In this document: positions 17,417 through 26,863 of the stretch, piece by piece
Numbering within the stretch: the first letter of the stretch is position 1
Layout: each line of letters starts with the position of its first letter
Origin: Prochlorococcus sp. RS04
Lineage (GTDB): Bacteria > Cyanobacteriota > Cyanobacteriia > PCC-6307 > Cyanobiaceae
Direction of reading: 5' to 3'
Assembly: GCF_001989455.1 (NCBI RefSeq)
Contig: NZ_CP018346.1
Location: 868,001-932,000, forward strand
DNA: 64,000 nt
Notes under the pieces: model-generated
What the model saw: the letters and a program-made list of their open reading frames with translations, nothing else
The model's database searches: none
What the model was told of the DNA's origin: nothing
Position numbers and translations under genes: made by a program

Positions 17417-20326
17417 ATGAAATCCACGGTTAATTCAAATTTATTTATTAATAGACACCTTGGCTTGAGTGATCCAGATGAACAGAAAATGCTCTCTAAG
17501 CTTGGTTTTAATAATATTGATCAATTTATAAATCAAGTTATTCCGGAAGACATTCAGCTTAATGATAAATCTTCAGAAATATTGCCCCAAGGTTGTTCAG
17601 AGATTGAGGCTTTAAACGAATTAGAAGAGATTGCGAATAAAAATACTAAAATGAGATCACTTATAGGCCTTGGTTATTATGACAATCATATGCCTAAAGT
17701 AATCCAAAGACATGTTCTTGAAAATCCAAGGTGGTACACGTCTTATACTCCATATCAAGCAGAAATTGCACAAGGAAGATTAGAAGCGCTATTTAATTTT
17801 CAGACTATTGTTTGTGAACTAACAGGTTTCCCTGTCGCCAATGCATCTTTGTTGGATGAGGGTACTGCTGCAGCAGAAGCCATGGCCATGAGTTTTTCTG
17901 CAAGAAAAAATAAATCTTCAAAAGTGTATTTAGTAGAGTCAAATGTTTTTGATCATACTTTTAATGTTCTACAAACCAGAGCAAAACCTTTGGGAATATT
18001 CTTAAAACGCTTTACTCAAAGCAACCTTCCTAATCATGATGATGTTTTTGGAATGTTGTTGCAATTACCTGGTAAAAATGGACAATTATATGATCCCACA
18101 TTCTTAATATCCCAAGCACATAGATCAGGAATTATAGTCACGGCATGTATTGATCCATTAGCACAAGTTTTGATTAAACCAATTTCTGAATTTGGTGTTG
18201 ATGTAGCAGTGGGTAGTATGCAAAGATTTGGGGTACCAATGGGTTTTGGTGGCCCCCATGCAGCATATTTTGCTTGTAGCGAAAAATATAAAAGGCTGAT
18301 ACCTGGAAGAATTGTTGGGCAAACTCTCTCTAAAAATGGAGAAAAGTCTCTAAGACTAGCATTGCAAACAAGAGAGCAACATATTAGAAGGGAAAAAGCC
18401 ACCAGTAATATTTGTACTGCTCAATCTTTATTAGCCATAATTTCTTCTTTTTATGCTATTTATCATGGACCCTCTGGATTAACGCAAATTGCTAAGAGAT
18501 TAGTTGAGTTGAGAATAAATTTAGAATCAAGTTTAGCTGCTTTAGGTTTTGATATTCCTGATGGGATTAGATTTGATAGTGTTGATGTTTATTCTGAGCA
18601 CTCCCAGAGGATCCATAATGAAGCTTTAAAAAATGGCTATAACTTAAGAATTTTGCCATTGGGATCAACTATTGAAAATTCAACTGGCTTTGGGATCTCT
18701 TTAGATGAGCTTAGTAATGAAAAAGAAATAAAAGATATTTTGACTTTCATAGCAAACCTACTAGAAAAAGAAGAAGATTTAGAGCATATAATATTTGATA
18801 AAGAATTTCATCTTGAAAGTTTAGCGTTGAGATCCAGTGCATGGATGCAGCAAGATATATTCACAAATTACCAAAGTGAAACTGAATTAATGAGATATAT
18901 ATTCCGACTTGCAGAAAAAGATTTTTCTTTGGTAGATGGGATGATGCCATTGGGAAGCTGTACCATGAAGTTAAATTCTGCAGCAGAGTTAAATCCAGTC
19001 TCTTGGGCTAATTTATCTTCCATGCATCCTTTTTCACCACCAGATCAAACCAAGGGCTATTCAAAAATAATATCTGACCTAGAAAAATGGATAAGTGAGA
19101 TTGTTGGTTTAAAATCAGTTTCTTTTCAACCAAATGCAGGCTCTCAAGGTGAGTTTGCAGGTTTATTGGCAATTAATTCTTATTTTGAATCAAAAGGTGA
19201 ACTATTAAGAAAAAAATGTTTAATTCCAAAAAGTGCTCATGGAACAAATCCTGCTAGTGCAGTCATGGCAGGTTTTGAAGTTTTAACTGTTGAATGTGAT
19301 GACGAAGGAAATATTGATTATCAAGATTTGTCAATCAAGGTCAAGAAATTTGATAACCATATAGGGGCTCTTATGTTGACTTATCCCTCTACTCATGGAG
19401 TTTTTGAATTACAAATCAGAAAGATATGTGATTTAATTCATTCTGTGGGAGGATTTGTCTATTTGGATGGAGCAAACTTGAATGCTCAGGTTGGATTATG
19501 CAAACCTGGAGACTATGGCGTTGATGTTTGTCATTTGAATTTACATAAAACATTCTGCATTCCACATGGAGGTGGTGGTCCAGGAGTTGGCCCAGTTGCT
19601 GCATCAGAAACTTTAAGCCCATACCTTCCTACTCATTTTTTAATGGATAATAATTTATCTAATAGTTTTAATTTCGTATCTTCTGCCAAGCATGGGAGTG
19701 CAAGTATTCTTCCAATAAGTTGGATGTATATAAAAATGGCAGGTCTTAGTGGGTTAAGGAAAGCAACTTCGCACGCAATTTTATCTGCAAATTATATTGC
19801 GCATTCCCTAAAACATAAATTCAAGATTCTCTATAAAGGAAAAAATGATTTTGTCGCACATGAATGTATTTTAGATTTTAGAGATTTAAAATCCAAAACT
19901 GGATTGAGTGTTAATGATTTAGCTAAACGATTAATTGATTATAGTTTTCATGCCCCAACAATTAGTTGGCCTGTTTCAGAAACCATAATGATAGAACCTA
20001 CTGAAAGTGAAAGTTTGGCAGAAGTAGATAGATTTTGTGAGGCTATGTTATTGATTGGAGAAGAAATCAGTGAAATAGAAAACAATTATGAATTAAAAAA
20101 TAATAATGTAATAAGCAATGCTCCCCATACGCTGAAAGAGTTAATTGCTGATAATTGGCAATATCCTTATTCAAAAGAAAAGGCTTCTTTCCCTTATAAA
20201 ACTCCAACAACTATTAAGTTTTGGTCTTCAGTTTCTAGGATCAATAATGCATATGGCGATCGCAATTTAATTTGTTCTTGCAATGTAAATCAAGATGAGA
20301 CTTTAGAAGAAAAAAAATGTGCTTAA
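17417..20326 (+). CDS. gcvP: glycine dehydrogenase (decarboxylating), P protein
   Basis: This homodimeric PLP enzyme decarboxylates glycine and passes the methylamine to the lipoyl group of GcvH. The two homologous halves are both present, and the PLP lysine lies near residue 711 in NLHKTFCIPHGGGGPG. The start motif INRHLGLSDPDEQKML fits the family. The frame opens at a TTG (17411) but the ATG at 17417 is preferred, giving 969 residues. It follows gcvH directly. The C-terminal end has a few cysteines (ICSCN), which I do not assign a role. Confidence 0.97.
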   Translation: MKSTVNSNLFINRHLGLSDPDEQKMLSKLGFNNIDQFINQVIPEDIQLNDKSSEILPQGCSEIEALNELEEIANKNTKMRSLIGLGYYDNHMPKVIQRHVLENPRWYTSYTPYQAEIAQGRLEALFNFQTIVCELTGFPVANASLLDEGTAAAEAMAMSFSARKNKSSKVYLVESNVFDHTFNVLQTRAKPLGIFLKRFTQSNLPNHDDVFGMLLQLPGKNGQLYDPTFLISQAHRSGIIVTACIDPLAQVLIKPISEFGVDVAVGSMQRFGVPMGFGGPHAAYFACSEKYKRLIPGRIVGQTLSKNGEKSLRLALQTREQHIRREKATSNICTAQSLLAIISSFYAIYHGPSGLTQIAKRLVELRINLESSLAALGFDIPDGIRFDSVDVYSEHSQRIHNEALKNGYNLRILPLGSTIENSTGFGISLDELSNEKEIKDILTFIANLLEKEEDLEHIIFDKEFHLESLALRSSAWMQQDIFTNYQSETELMRYIFRLAEKDFSLVDGMMPLGSCTMKLNSAAELNPVSWANLSSMHPFSPPDQTKGYSKIISDLEKWISEIVGLKSVSFQPNAGSQGEFAGLLAINSYFESKGELLRKKCLIPKSAHGTNPASAVMAGFEVLTVECDDEGNIDYQDLSIKVKKFDNHIGALMLTYPSTHGVFELQIRKICDLIHSVGGFVYLDGANLNAQVGLCKPGDYGVDVCHLNLHKTFCIPHGGGGPGVGPVAASETLSPYLPTHFLMDNNLSNSFNFVSSAKHGSASILPISWMYIKMAGLSGLRKATSHAILSANYIAHSLKHKFKILYKGKNDFVAHECILDFRDLKSKTGLSVNDLAKRLIDYSFHAPTISWPVSETIMIEPTESESLAEVDRFCEAMLLIGEEISEIENNYELKNNNVISNAPHTLKELIADNWQYPYSKEKASFPYKTPTTIKFWSSVSRINNAYGDRNLICSCNVNQDETLEEKKCA

Positions 20327-20455
20327 AGGACTAGCGTCCCTGTATTTACTTAGTTATTATCAATGTGAATAAAAATTTAATATTTTCTTATAGAATTTTT
20401 TTAAATTTTTTTATTAAAATATTCGAGCATCAAATTTTTTGGGGTATTTGAAGCT

Positions 20456-20704
20456 ATGACCAAAGATTTTAAATCTGGTAATGTTAAGCACCTGCCAGTT
20501 AAGAACGTAGATTTACCAAATTTCGTCAATAATTTTTCAGGAGATAACTCAAACATTTGTTCCATTGAGGGAACTAACGTTATAAGAGTACCTTTTGGTA
20601 AAAAATTTTCAAAGAAAAAAAGGCCTGAAAAGAATCAAAATATTGCTACTCTAATACTTCCTTTAAGTTCGTATAATAATCCCACGCCTCCACACGTAGC
20701 ATAA
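20456..20704 (+). CDS. 82-residue protein of unknown function
   Basis: I do not recognise this small protein. It begins MTKDFKSGNVKHLPVKNV, has a central IRVPFGKKFSKKKRPEKNQ that is strongly basic, and ends with the Pro-rich LSSYNNPTPPHVA. There are no hydrophobic segments. It starts 129 nt after gcvP and ends 12 nt before the convergent sqdX stop. The amino-acid pattern looks like a real, possibly disordered protein limited to marine picocyanobacteria, but that distribution is not verified. Confidence 0.6.
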   Translation: MTKDFKSGNVKHLPVKNVDLPNFVNNFSGDNSNICSIEGTNVIRVPFGKKFSKKKRPEKNQNIATLILPLSSYNNPTPPHVA

Positions 20705-20716
20705 TCTAAATCAAAA

Positions 20717-21850
20717 TTAATCTATCTCTTTAAGAGTATCTGAATAATAGTTTTGCAGTTGTAATGTTGCTTGATTCCAATCCCATTTTTCTGCTTCGTT
20801 TCTTGCCTCTTTTCTCATAACTTCTCTTTTATCTTCATTCTCTAGGATTTTTTTTGTCGCTTCAATCAAACTTTGTTCCCCATTATCTTTTTCATCAGGA
20901 TCATATAAACAACCATTAATTCCATCGCTAATAATATCTGGAATCCCCCCCTTGTTGGCTCCGATAACTGGACATCCTGCTGCCATTGCTTCTAGTAAAA
21001 CTAACCCAAGTGTTTCTGTACTAGATGGAAATAAAAATATATCTCCTGAGGCATAGGCGCTAGCAAGTTCATCGCCAGATAAATATCCTATGAAGTTAGT
21101 CTTGGTATTTTCGAAAATTTTTTCAAGCTGGTTTCTATATGGTCCGTCACCTACAAGTGCTAGACAAGCATTAGGAATACTTTCTAAGACTGGTTTAATT
21201 CTTTCAATTTGTTTTTCTGCTGATAATCTTCCTACATAAATCAATAAGTAATTAGCGTCGTTATATTCCCCAAATAATTTTTTTCTCATTTTCTCACTTC
21301 TCAAATCTGGTCTGAAACTGAAAGTATCTACTCCCCTTTGCCATAGAGCAGTCCTTTGAATACCTTTATCTTTTAACTCATTGACCATAGCGGTGGAAGT
21401 ACATAAATTTAACAAGGCTTGATTATGAGCTGCTTTAAGTAACTCCCACAAAAGTGGCTCTAACATACCCATACCGTAATGTTCCAGATATTTTGGAAGA
21501 TGAGTATGGTAACTGGCAATTAAAGGAATATTATTAGTTTTCGCTAACCATATGCCACCTAAGCCAAGTACGGCTGGATTAACAACATGTATCAAATCTG
21601 GGTTAAATTTTTCTAACTTATCTGAGACTGCAGGACCTGGTAAGCCAAGCTTCAACTCTGGGTATAAGGGTAATGGCATTGCAGCAACTCCAACTACAGT
21701 TGCACCCATATATGACTCTGGACACCCTTCTGGACAAAAAATTATAACTTCATCACCATTTTTTATTAAAAATTCAATCGTTTTAGTCAGTCTTGTGACT
21801 ATGCCATCAACTTTAGGTAAAAAAGTTTCAGTAAACAATGCAATTTTCAC
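20717..21850 (-). CDS. sqdX: sulfoquinovosyltransferase, sulfolipid synthase SqdX
   Basis: This GT4 family glycosyltransferase moves sulfoquinovose from UDP-sulfoquinovose to diacylglycerol, forming the thylakoid sulfolipid SQDG. The N-terminal block ALFTETFLPKVDGIVTRL and the C-terminal nucleotide-sugar site FPSSTETLGLVLLEAMAAG are characteristic. It has 377 residues and a GTG start. The adjacent sqdB lies 27 nt upstream on the same strand, which confirms the assignment. SQDG can replace phospholipids, an accepted phosphate-saving trait of oceanic picocyanobacteria. Confidence 0.95.
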   Translation of the reverse strand: MKIALFTETFLPKVDGIVTRLTKTIEFLIKNGDEVIIFCPEGCPESYMGATVVGVAAMPLPLYPELKLGLPGPAVSDKLEKFNPDLIHVVNPAVLGLGGIWLAKTNNIPLIASYHTHLPKYLEHYGMGMLEPLLWELLKAAHNQALLNLCTSTAMVNELKDKGIQRTALWQRGVDTFSFRPDLRSEKMRKKLFGEYNDANYLLIYVGRLSAEKQIERIKPVLESIPNACLALVGDGPYRNQLEKIFENTKTNFIGYLSGDELASAYASGDIFLFPSSTETLGLVLLEAMAAGCPVIGANKGGIPDIISDGINGCLYDPDEKDNGEQSLIEATKKILENEDKREVMRKEARNEAEKWDWNQATLQLQNYYSDTLKEID

Positions 21851-21877
21851 TTTCTTAAGGTAACTATTTTAGAAATT

Positions 21878-23071
21878 TTAATTTGTCTTTATTGCTTTAG
21901 CTTGTTTTTTAGTCCAGGATGAAACACAAGGTATGCGCTTAAGATCACATCTATTGGAGTATTTTTTGGCAACTTCAACAACTTCTTCTAATAAGCCATT
22001 ATCAAGAGTCGTTGGGTTTAAACCTAATTCTATAAAACATTTATTATCAACAATTAGATCATTTTCTACCGCTTCATTCCTTGGATTTGGTAAATAATTA
22101 ATATCAGCTCCTGTTAGAGAAGCAACTTTTTTAGCTAGTTCTCCAACTTGATGACTCTCAGTCATTTGATTAAAGATTTTGACTCTTTCTCCAGATTTTG
22201 GAGGATTTTCAAGAGCAAGTTGTACGCATTTTACAGAGTCTTTTATATGTATAAATGCTCTTGTTTGCCCGCCTGTCCCATGTACACTTAATGGATATCC
22301 AATTGCAGCTTGCATTAGAAATCTGTTTAAAACAGTTCCATAATCTCCGTCATAGTCAAATCGGTTTGTCAATCTAGGATCTTTTAAAGTTGATTCTGTA
22401 TTTGTTCCCCAAACGATGCCTTGATGTAAATCAGTAATCCTTACAAGATCATTTTTGTTGTAGTAAAGAAATAATAATTGATCTAAGGTTTTAGTCATAT
22501 GGTAAACGCTACCTGGGCTTGCAGGGTGTAATATTTCTTCTTCAAATCGGCTTCCATCTGGTTGTGGAACTTCAACTTTTAGATAACCTTCTGGAATTGT
22601 TGCACCTCTATGTGATCCATATCCATAGACTCCCATTGTTCCTAAGTGAACAACATGAATATCTAAATTACTCTCTACTATTGCAGCAAGAAGGTTGTGG
22701 GTGCCATTAACATTATTATCCACTGTATATCTTTTGGTGAAACTGGATTTCATCGAGTAAGGTGCTGCTCTTTGTTCGGCAAAATGGATCACTGAATCTG
22801 GTTTTTCATCAATTAGCAAATTGAGTAATTTTTGATATTGTTTAGAGATATCCATATTAAGAAATCTCATGGGCTTACCTCCAATCTCTTCCCATGCAGA
22901 AAGTCGTTCTGTTATCGAAGCAATTGGAGTTAAAGATTCTACCTCTAGATCAATATCAATTTTTCTGCGACTTAAATTGTCGACAATAATAACATCATGA
23001 TTTTGCTCTGCTAAATTCACCGCACAAGGCCAACCGCAAAAACCATCTCCACCAAGAACAATAACTTTCAC
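21878..23071 (-). CDS. sqdB: UDP-sulfoquinovose synthase SqdB
   Basis: SqdB makes UDP-sulfoquinovose from UDP-glucose and sulfite. It is a short-chain dehydrogenase relative with the NAD motif LGGDGFCGWPCAVNLA at residues 6-21. The catalytic YxxxK is found in VYHMTKTLDQ near residue 187, preceded by TMGVYGYG. The GWP in the first motif is typical of SqdB and separates it from other epimerases. It has 397 residues and a GTG start, and it is the first gene of the sqdB-sqdX pair. A 168-nt spacer without any recognisable gene separates it from thiG upstream. Confidence 0.96.
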   Translation of the reverse strand: MKVIVLGGDGFCGWPCAVNLAEQNHDVIIVDNLSRRKIDIDLEVESLTPIASITERLSAWEEIGGKPMRFLNMDISKQYQKLLNLLIDEKPDSVIHFAEQRAAPYSMKSSFTKRYTVDNNVNGTHNLLAAIVESNLDIHVVHLGTMGVYGYGSHRGATIPEGYLKVEVPQPDGSRFEEEILHPASPGSVYHMTKTLDQLLFLYYNKNDLVRITDLHQGIVWGTNTESTLKDPRLTNRFDYDGDYGTVLNRFLMQAAIGYPLSVHGTGGQTRAFIHIKDSVKCVQLALENPPKSGERVKIFNQMTESHQVGELAKKVASLTGADINYLPNPRNEAVENDLIVDNKCFIELGLNPTTLDNGLLEEVVEVAKKYSNRCDLKRIPCVSSWTKKQAKAIKTN

Positions 23072-23239
23072 TCAGAACTCCAGAATTAAAAGATTCAAAA
23101 TATATTTATTAAATTACTACAGTGTGCTTCCACTTTGCGAAAAAACATTGTAAATAGTTTCAAATCTTCTTTCTTAATACGATAAATAAAGCAAATAATA
23201 AATTTTTACTTTCTTTATAACTTTTCTCAATTTAGAGAA

Positions 23240-24034
23240 TTAGATAGATATGTTTTTTTCCGGTGAACTTGCTACTGCAAAATCTTGTTTTTTAATTCTT
23301 CCTGCCAGAAAAGCTTGCCTGCCAGCTTTTACACTATAATTTATCGCTTGAGCCATTAGAGGAGGATTTGCAGCTTGTGCTATTGCACTATTGATTAAGA
23401 CACCGTCAGCTCCAATTTCCATAGCTTGAGAAGCTTCACTAGGGACCCCAATTCCTGCGTCAATTATTACTGGCACTTTTGCATTCTCAATAATTATCCT
23501 TATATTTGATAAATTTAACAAGCCTTGGCCGGAGCCTATGGGCGAGCCCAATGGCATTACAGTTGCACAACCTATTTCTTCTAGTCTTTTTGCAAGAAGA
23601 GGATCTGCATTAATATAAGGTAGTACAGCAAAACCCTTTTTGATTAAAATTTCGGCTGCTTTAAGGGTTTCTATTGGATCTGGTAGCAAATACTTTTTGT
23701 CAGGAATAACTTCTAACTTCACAAAATTATTTTCTTCTTGACCAGATAATTTTGCAAGTTCTCTACCTAAAATTGCTATTCTGACTGCCTCATCGGAATT
23801 AACACAACCAGCTGTATTAGGAAGCATCCAGTATTTTTCCCAGTTGATCTTTTCGAGTAAATTTTCTCCGGTCTGATCATTTTTAATTCTTCTAACAGCG
23901 ACGGTTATAATTTCCGTTTCAGAATTTGACAAACTTTCCACCATATCTTGAGTAGATTTGTATTTGCCAGTACCAACCATTAATCTACTGGAAAATTGTT
24001 TTCCACCAATTAGTAAAGAAGAATAATTTTCCAT
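23240..24034 (-). CDS. thiG: thiazole synthase ThiG
   Basis: ThiG forms the thiazole phosphate of thiamine from DXP, dehydroglycine and ThiS-thiocarboxylate. The TIM-barrel protein starts with [19 protein letters not shown]. It has the phosphate-binding region with [14 protein letters not shown] and [20 protein letters not shown], both highly conserved. The 264 residues match the family. The ycf37-like gene lies 2 nt upstream on the same strand. No other thiamine gene is nearby. Confidence 0.96.
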   Translation of the reverse strand: MENYSSLLIGGKQFSSRLMVGTGKYKSTQDMVESLSNSETEIITVAVRRIKNDQTGENLLEKINWEKYWMLPNTAGCVNSDEAVRIAILGRELAKLSGQEENNFVKLEVIPDKKYLLPDPIETLKAAEILIKKGFAVLPYINADPLLAKRLEEIGCATVMPLGSPIGSGQGLLNLSNIRIIIENAKVPVIIDAGIGVPSEASQAMEIGADGVLINSAIAQAANPPLMAQAINYSVKAGRQAFLAGRIKKQDFAVASSPEKNISI

Positions 24035-24036
24035 AT

Positions 24037-24594
24037 TTAGAATCCCTTATCTTTAATACCTTTATAAGGTTTATAATTGTTTCTTTTTTCTAACTCCTTA
24101 CTTTTTTTAATTGCTGTTTTGTTTTTTGGATCTATCACCAAAACCTTTTGATAAGTTTCATATGCCAAGTCGTACTCCAGTAAACGTTGTTGTGCTGATG
24201 CGAGGTTATTTAGGGCTATAGGATATTTTGGAAGTGATTTGATTGCAGAGTTATAGTATTTAATTGCTTTCTTAAATTCATTTTGAGCAGCATAAGAAAA
24301 TCCTAAGGCATTATTTATTATCGCTTTGGCTTCATCAGGTTCATTTTCATAATTTTCAATTGCTTTTAAAAAAGTTTTAGTAGCTTCAGAATATAATCTT
24401 TTTTTTATCTGAATAGACCCAAATTCATATAATTCTGCAGCTTGAGTGAGAGAGTCTAAACCTTTCTGCTCGAATTTTACTAAATTGAATTCTTCACTTC
24501 TTGTTTTTAGAAATTGTCTGAATACAAAAATAGAAATTATTATTAATACAACAAAAAGAATTATTAAATAAGATTGAAAGGAAGATATTTCCAT
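24037..24594 (-). CDS. membrane-anchored TPR protein, Ycf37-like
   Basis: The 185-residue protein has one N-terminal membrane segment (about residues 8-26) and then about three tetratricopeptide repeats, for example [30 protein letters not shown] followed by a repeat with [24 protein letters not shown]. This length and architecture match Ycf37, which aids assembly or stability of photosystem I in Synechocystis. The repeats provide a protein-binding surface facing one side of the membrane. It lies between rplT and thiG, 38 nt after rplT. The Ycf37 assignment is by architecture; other small TPR proteins look alike. Confidence 0.65.
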   Translation of the reverse strand: MEISSFQSYLIILFVVLIIISIFVFRQFLKTRSEEFNLVKFEQKGLDSLTQAAELYEFGSIQIKKRLYSEATKTFLKAIENYENEPDEAKAIINNALGFSYAAQNEFKKAIKYYNSAIKSLPKYPIALNNLASAQQRLLEYDLAYETYQKVLVIDPKNKTAIKKSKELEKRNNYKPYKGIKDKGF

Positions 24595-24632
24595 TTATTT
24601 ATAATTACTTTTCTAAATTATATTCTTTTTTA

Positions 24633-24980
24633 TTACTTACTAACGGAAGAAACAATTTCTTCAAAGCACTTAGGATCGTTTAAGGCTAATTGAGCGAGCA
24701 TTTTTCTGTTAATGATAATTTCTGAATTTTTCATGCCATTTATGAGCTTGCTATAGTTTGTTCCATTGATCCTCGCAGAGGCATTAATTCTAGAGATCCA
24801 AAGTCTTCTAAAATCTCTTTTTCTTCTTCTTCTATCCCTATAAGCATTACAAAGAGCTTTCATCACTCTTTGGTTTGCGGTTCTGAAAAGATTTTTGTTT
24901 CCGCCTCTAAAACCTTTTGCAAGATTTAAGATTTTGTTTCTTCTTTTTCTGGCTATGTTGCCTCTTTTTACCCGTGCCAT
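24633..24980 (-). CDS. rplT: 50S ribosomal protein L20
   Basis: The 115-residue protein begins [20 protein letters not shown] and contains the typical [19 protein letters not shown] near residues 60-78. L20 binds 23S rRNA early in assembly and often represses its own operon. It follows rpmI by 28 nt. The usual partner infC is not adjacent; an infC gene sits about 30 kb away in this window. Confidence 0.98.
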   Translation of the reverse strand: MARVKRGNIARKRRNKILNLAKGFRGGNKNLFRTANQRVMKALCNAYRDRRRRKRDFRRLWISRINASARINGTNYSKLINGMKNSEIIINRKMLAQLALNDPKCFEEIVSSVSK

Positions 24981-25008
24981 GAATATCTAATAAAAATTGG
25001 TTAAAGAT

Positions 25009-25206
25009 TTATGCGTATGGAATCATTAATCTTACATTATCAGCATCTCTTTCATCAACTACAGCTTTTGTTGATAGATGTCTTTTTAATTTTGAGCTTT
25101 TATGATCAAGCAAATGATTATGGAAAGCTCTTCTTCTCATAAATTTACCCGTCGCAGTAGCTTTAAATCTTTTGGCAGCTGATTTACGAGTTTTTAGTTT
25201 AGACAT
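25009..25206 (-). CDS. rpmI: 50S ribosomal protein L35
   Basis: The 65-residue basic protein reads [20 protein letters not shown] and contains the [20 protein letters not shown] block, both diagnostic of L35. It is the first gene of an rpmI-rplT unit that may extend into ycf37-like and thiG. The 91-nt divergent spacer upstream, shared with the SpoIID gene, should hold its promoter and any L20 control site, but I see no clear pseudoknot by eye. Confidence 0.98.
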
Positions 25207-25297
25207 TTAAGTCAAATGTGTTTAATTAGGATAATCTAAACCTTTATACGCATTGGTGCAAATTAAAGTTTTTAATTGATAAGGAAAGTTCTAATTT

Positions 25298-26851
25298 ATG
25301 AAACTTAAATTTGCCTTTTTAAACATATTTTTAGGCTGTATTTCTCTTTTAATAATAAACACTAATTTTATTTCAAATGCAAAAGGGGAAGAATTGCTAA
25401 AGGTTGAACTCCATAAAGAAATTAAAAAAGGAAAATTTTTAATTGGTTTAAAGCAATATTTAGGCGGGGAGAATGATAGTTTTTCGGAGAAAAAAAATAT
25501 AAACTTTACAACTAATAAAGGTTTTTTAAATTTGATATCGTCCAACGGTATTAAACATAAATCAAAACAGATAAATATTACCTGGGCAGATATTCCCGTC
25601 AAAAATCCAAAAACAATTGAAAGAATTGTTTTTGGTCCTTTTGCTAGCTATGAATCGGCAAAAAAACAATCAGAGAAACTAAGAGATAAAGGATTTGAGA
25701 CGACTGTTGCCTACCCTAAAAATTGGGAAGTATGGATTCCATTTCAAGATGATCTACCAGAGTTTGAATTAAAAAATAAGATTTTTAGAAAAATAAAAAA
25801 TTTTCAAATTACTCCTGTTCTTAGAAATGACTACAGTGGTATGAAACTTGAAGGTCCTATATATATTTATTCTGAAGACAAAATAAAAATAAATGGTGTT
25901 AATTTTGGCAAAAATTTTTACTTAATAAAGGATTTATATGGAACTTGGACCTTAGTTCAAAAAATTGAATTTGATGACTATTTGGCAGGTGTTTTGCCAT
26001 ATGAAATTGGACCGAATTCTCCTTTAGAAGCACTCAAGGCTCAAGCAGTTATTGCAAGAACTTGGGGCATATTTAACTCTAATAGATTTAATATGGATAA
26101 ATATCATTTATGTATAAGCACTCAATGCCAAGTTTATAAGCCTTCTGAAATTTCATATAAAAACGTACAAAAAGCCATAGAAGAAACTTCAAATTTAATT
26201 CTCACTCACGAAAATCAACCAATAAATGCTTTTTATCATGGTTCTAATGGTGGGGTATCTGCTACTGCAGGCGAGTCTTGGCAAATTCAAGATTATTCTT
26301 ATTTCAATTCAATCATTGATGGTTCTAAATCATTAAATAAAATTTTTAAACTTCCAATTACAAATGAATCTTATTTAAATAATTTTTTAGATTTTGATAA
26401 AGAACAGTTTTATGGGAGTAATCATTCTCTTTTTCGATGGAATAAGAAAATTTCTAATCTTGAAATTAAAGAAAAGTTAATTAAAAATAAACTTATAAAT
26501 ATTAATGAAGATGTTTTGGATTTAAATTCTATTGAACGTGGTTCTAGTGGCAGAGTGACAAAATTGGAAATACAAACGGACAAGGGTAATAAATCTATTG
26601 TTCTTGTTAAAGATGATATTCGACGGGTATTAAATTTTATACCTAGTAATTTGTTTACTATTAATAAATTAAATGATGATTTATGGCTTTTGAAAGGAGG
26701 TGGCTTCGGTCATGGTGTAGGTTTATCTCAGTCAGGAGCAATTGAAATGGCTAAATTAGGATTCTCTTATGAACAAATATTGAATCATTACTATCGAAAT
26801 GCAAAACTAAAAAAATTTGAGATATTGTCTCAATGGAAGTTAAGTAATTAA
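25298..26851 (+). CDS. SpoIID/LytB-domain exported protein
   Basis: The protein has a signal peptide (hydrophobic residues 4-24, likely cleavage near SNAKG) and is therefore exported to the periplasm or lumen. A SPOR-like segment at about residues 108-143 (FGPFASYESAKKQSEKLR) may bind peptidoglycan. The SpoIID domain follows, with the hallmark LAGVLPYEIGPNSPLEALKA, QAVIARTWGI and the C-terminal GGGFGHGVGLSQSGA. SpoIID is a lytic transglycosylase in sporulating bacteria; in cyanobacteria the role is probably cell wall remodelling or division. It has 517 residues and is followed by a membrane glycosyltransferase after 12 nt. Confidence 0.88.
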   Translation: MKLKFAFLNIFLGCISLLIINTNFISNAKGEELLKVELHKEIKKGKFLIGLKQYLGGENDSFSEKKNINFTTNKGFLNLISSNGIKHKSKQINITWADIPVKNPKTIERIVFGPFASYESAKKQSEKLRDKGFETTVAYPKNWEVWIPFQDDLPEFELKNKIFRKIKNFQITPVLRNDYSGMKLEGPIYIYSEDKIKINGVNFGKNFYLIKDLYGTWTLVQKIEFDDYLAGVLPYEIGPNSPLEALKAQAVIARTWGIFNSNRFNMDKYHLCISTQCQVYKPSEISYKNVQKAIEETSNLILTHENQPINAFYHGSNGGVSATAGESWQIQDYSYFNSIIDGSKSLNKIFKLPITNESYLNNFLDFDKEQFYGSNHSLFRWNKKISNLEIKEKLIKNKLININEDVLDLNSIERGSSGRVTKLEIQTDKGNKSIVLVKDDIRRVLNFIPSNLFTINKLNDDLWLLKGGGFGHGVGLSQSGAIEMAKLGFSYEQILNHYYRNAKLKKFEILSQWKLSN

Positions 26852-26863
26852 CAATTTACTTTT

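Noticed and set aside
20327-20350. GGACTAGCGTCC as a gcvP terminator
   Set aside because: The stem is only 4 bp and no T-run follows directly, so intrinsic termination is not supported.
23072-23239. A short gene in the 168-nt spacer upstream of sqdB
   Set aside because: Longest frames are under 20 codons and no tRNA or stable hairpin is visible; it is taken as the sqdB promoter region.
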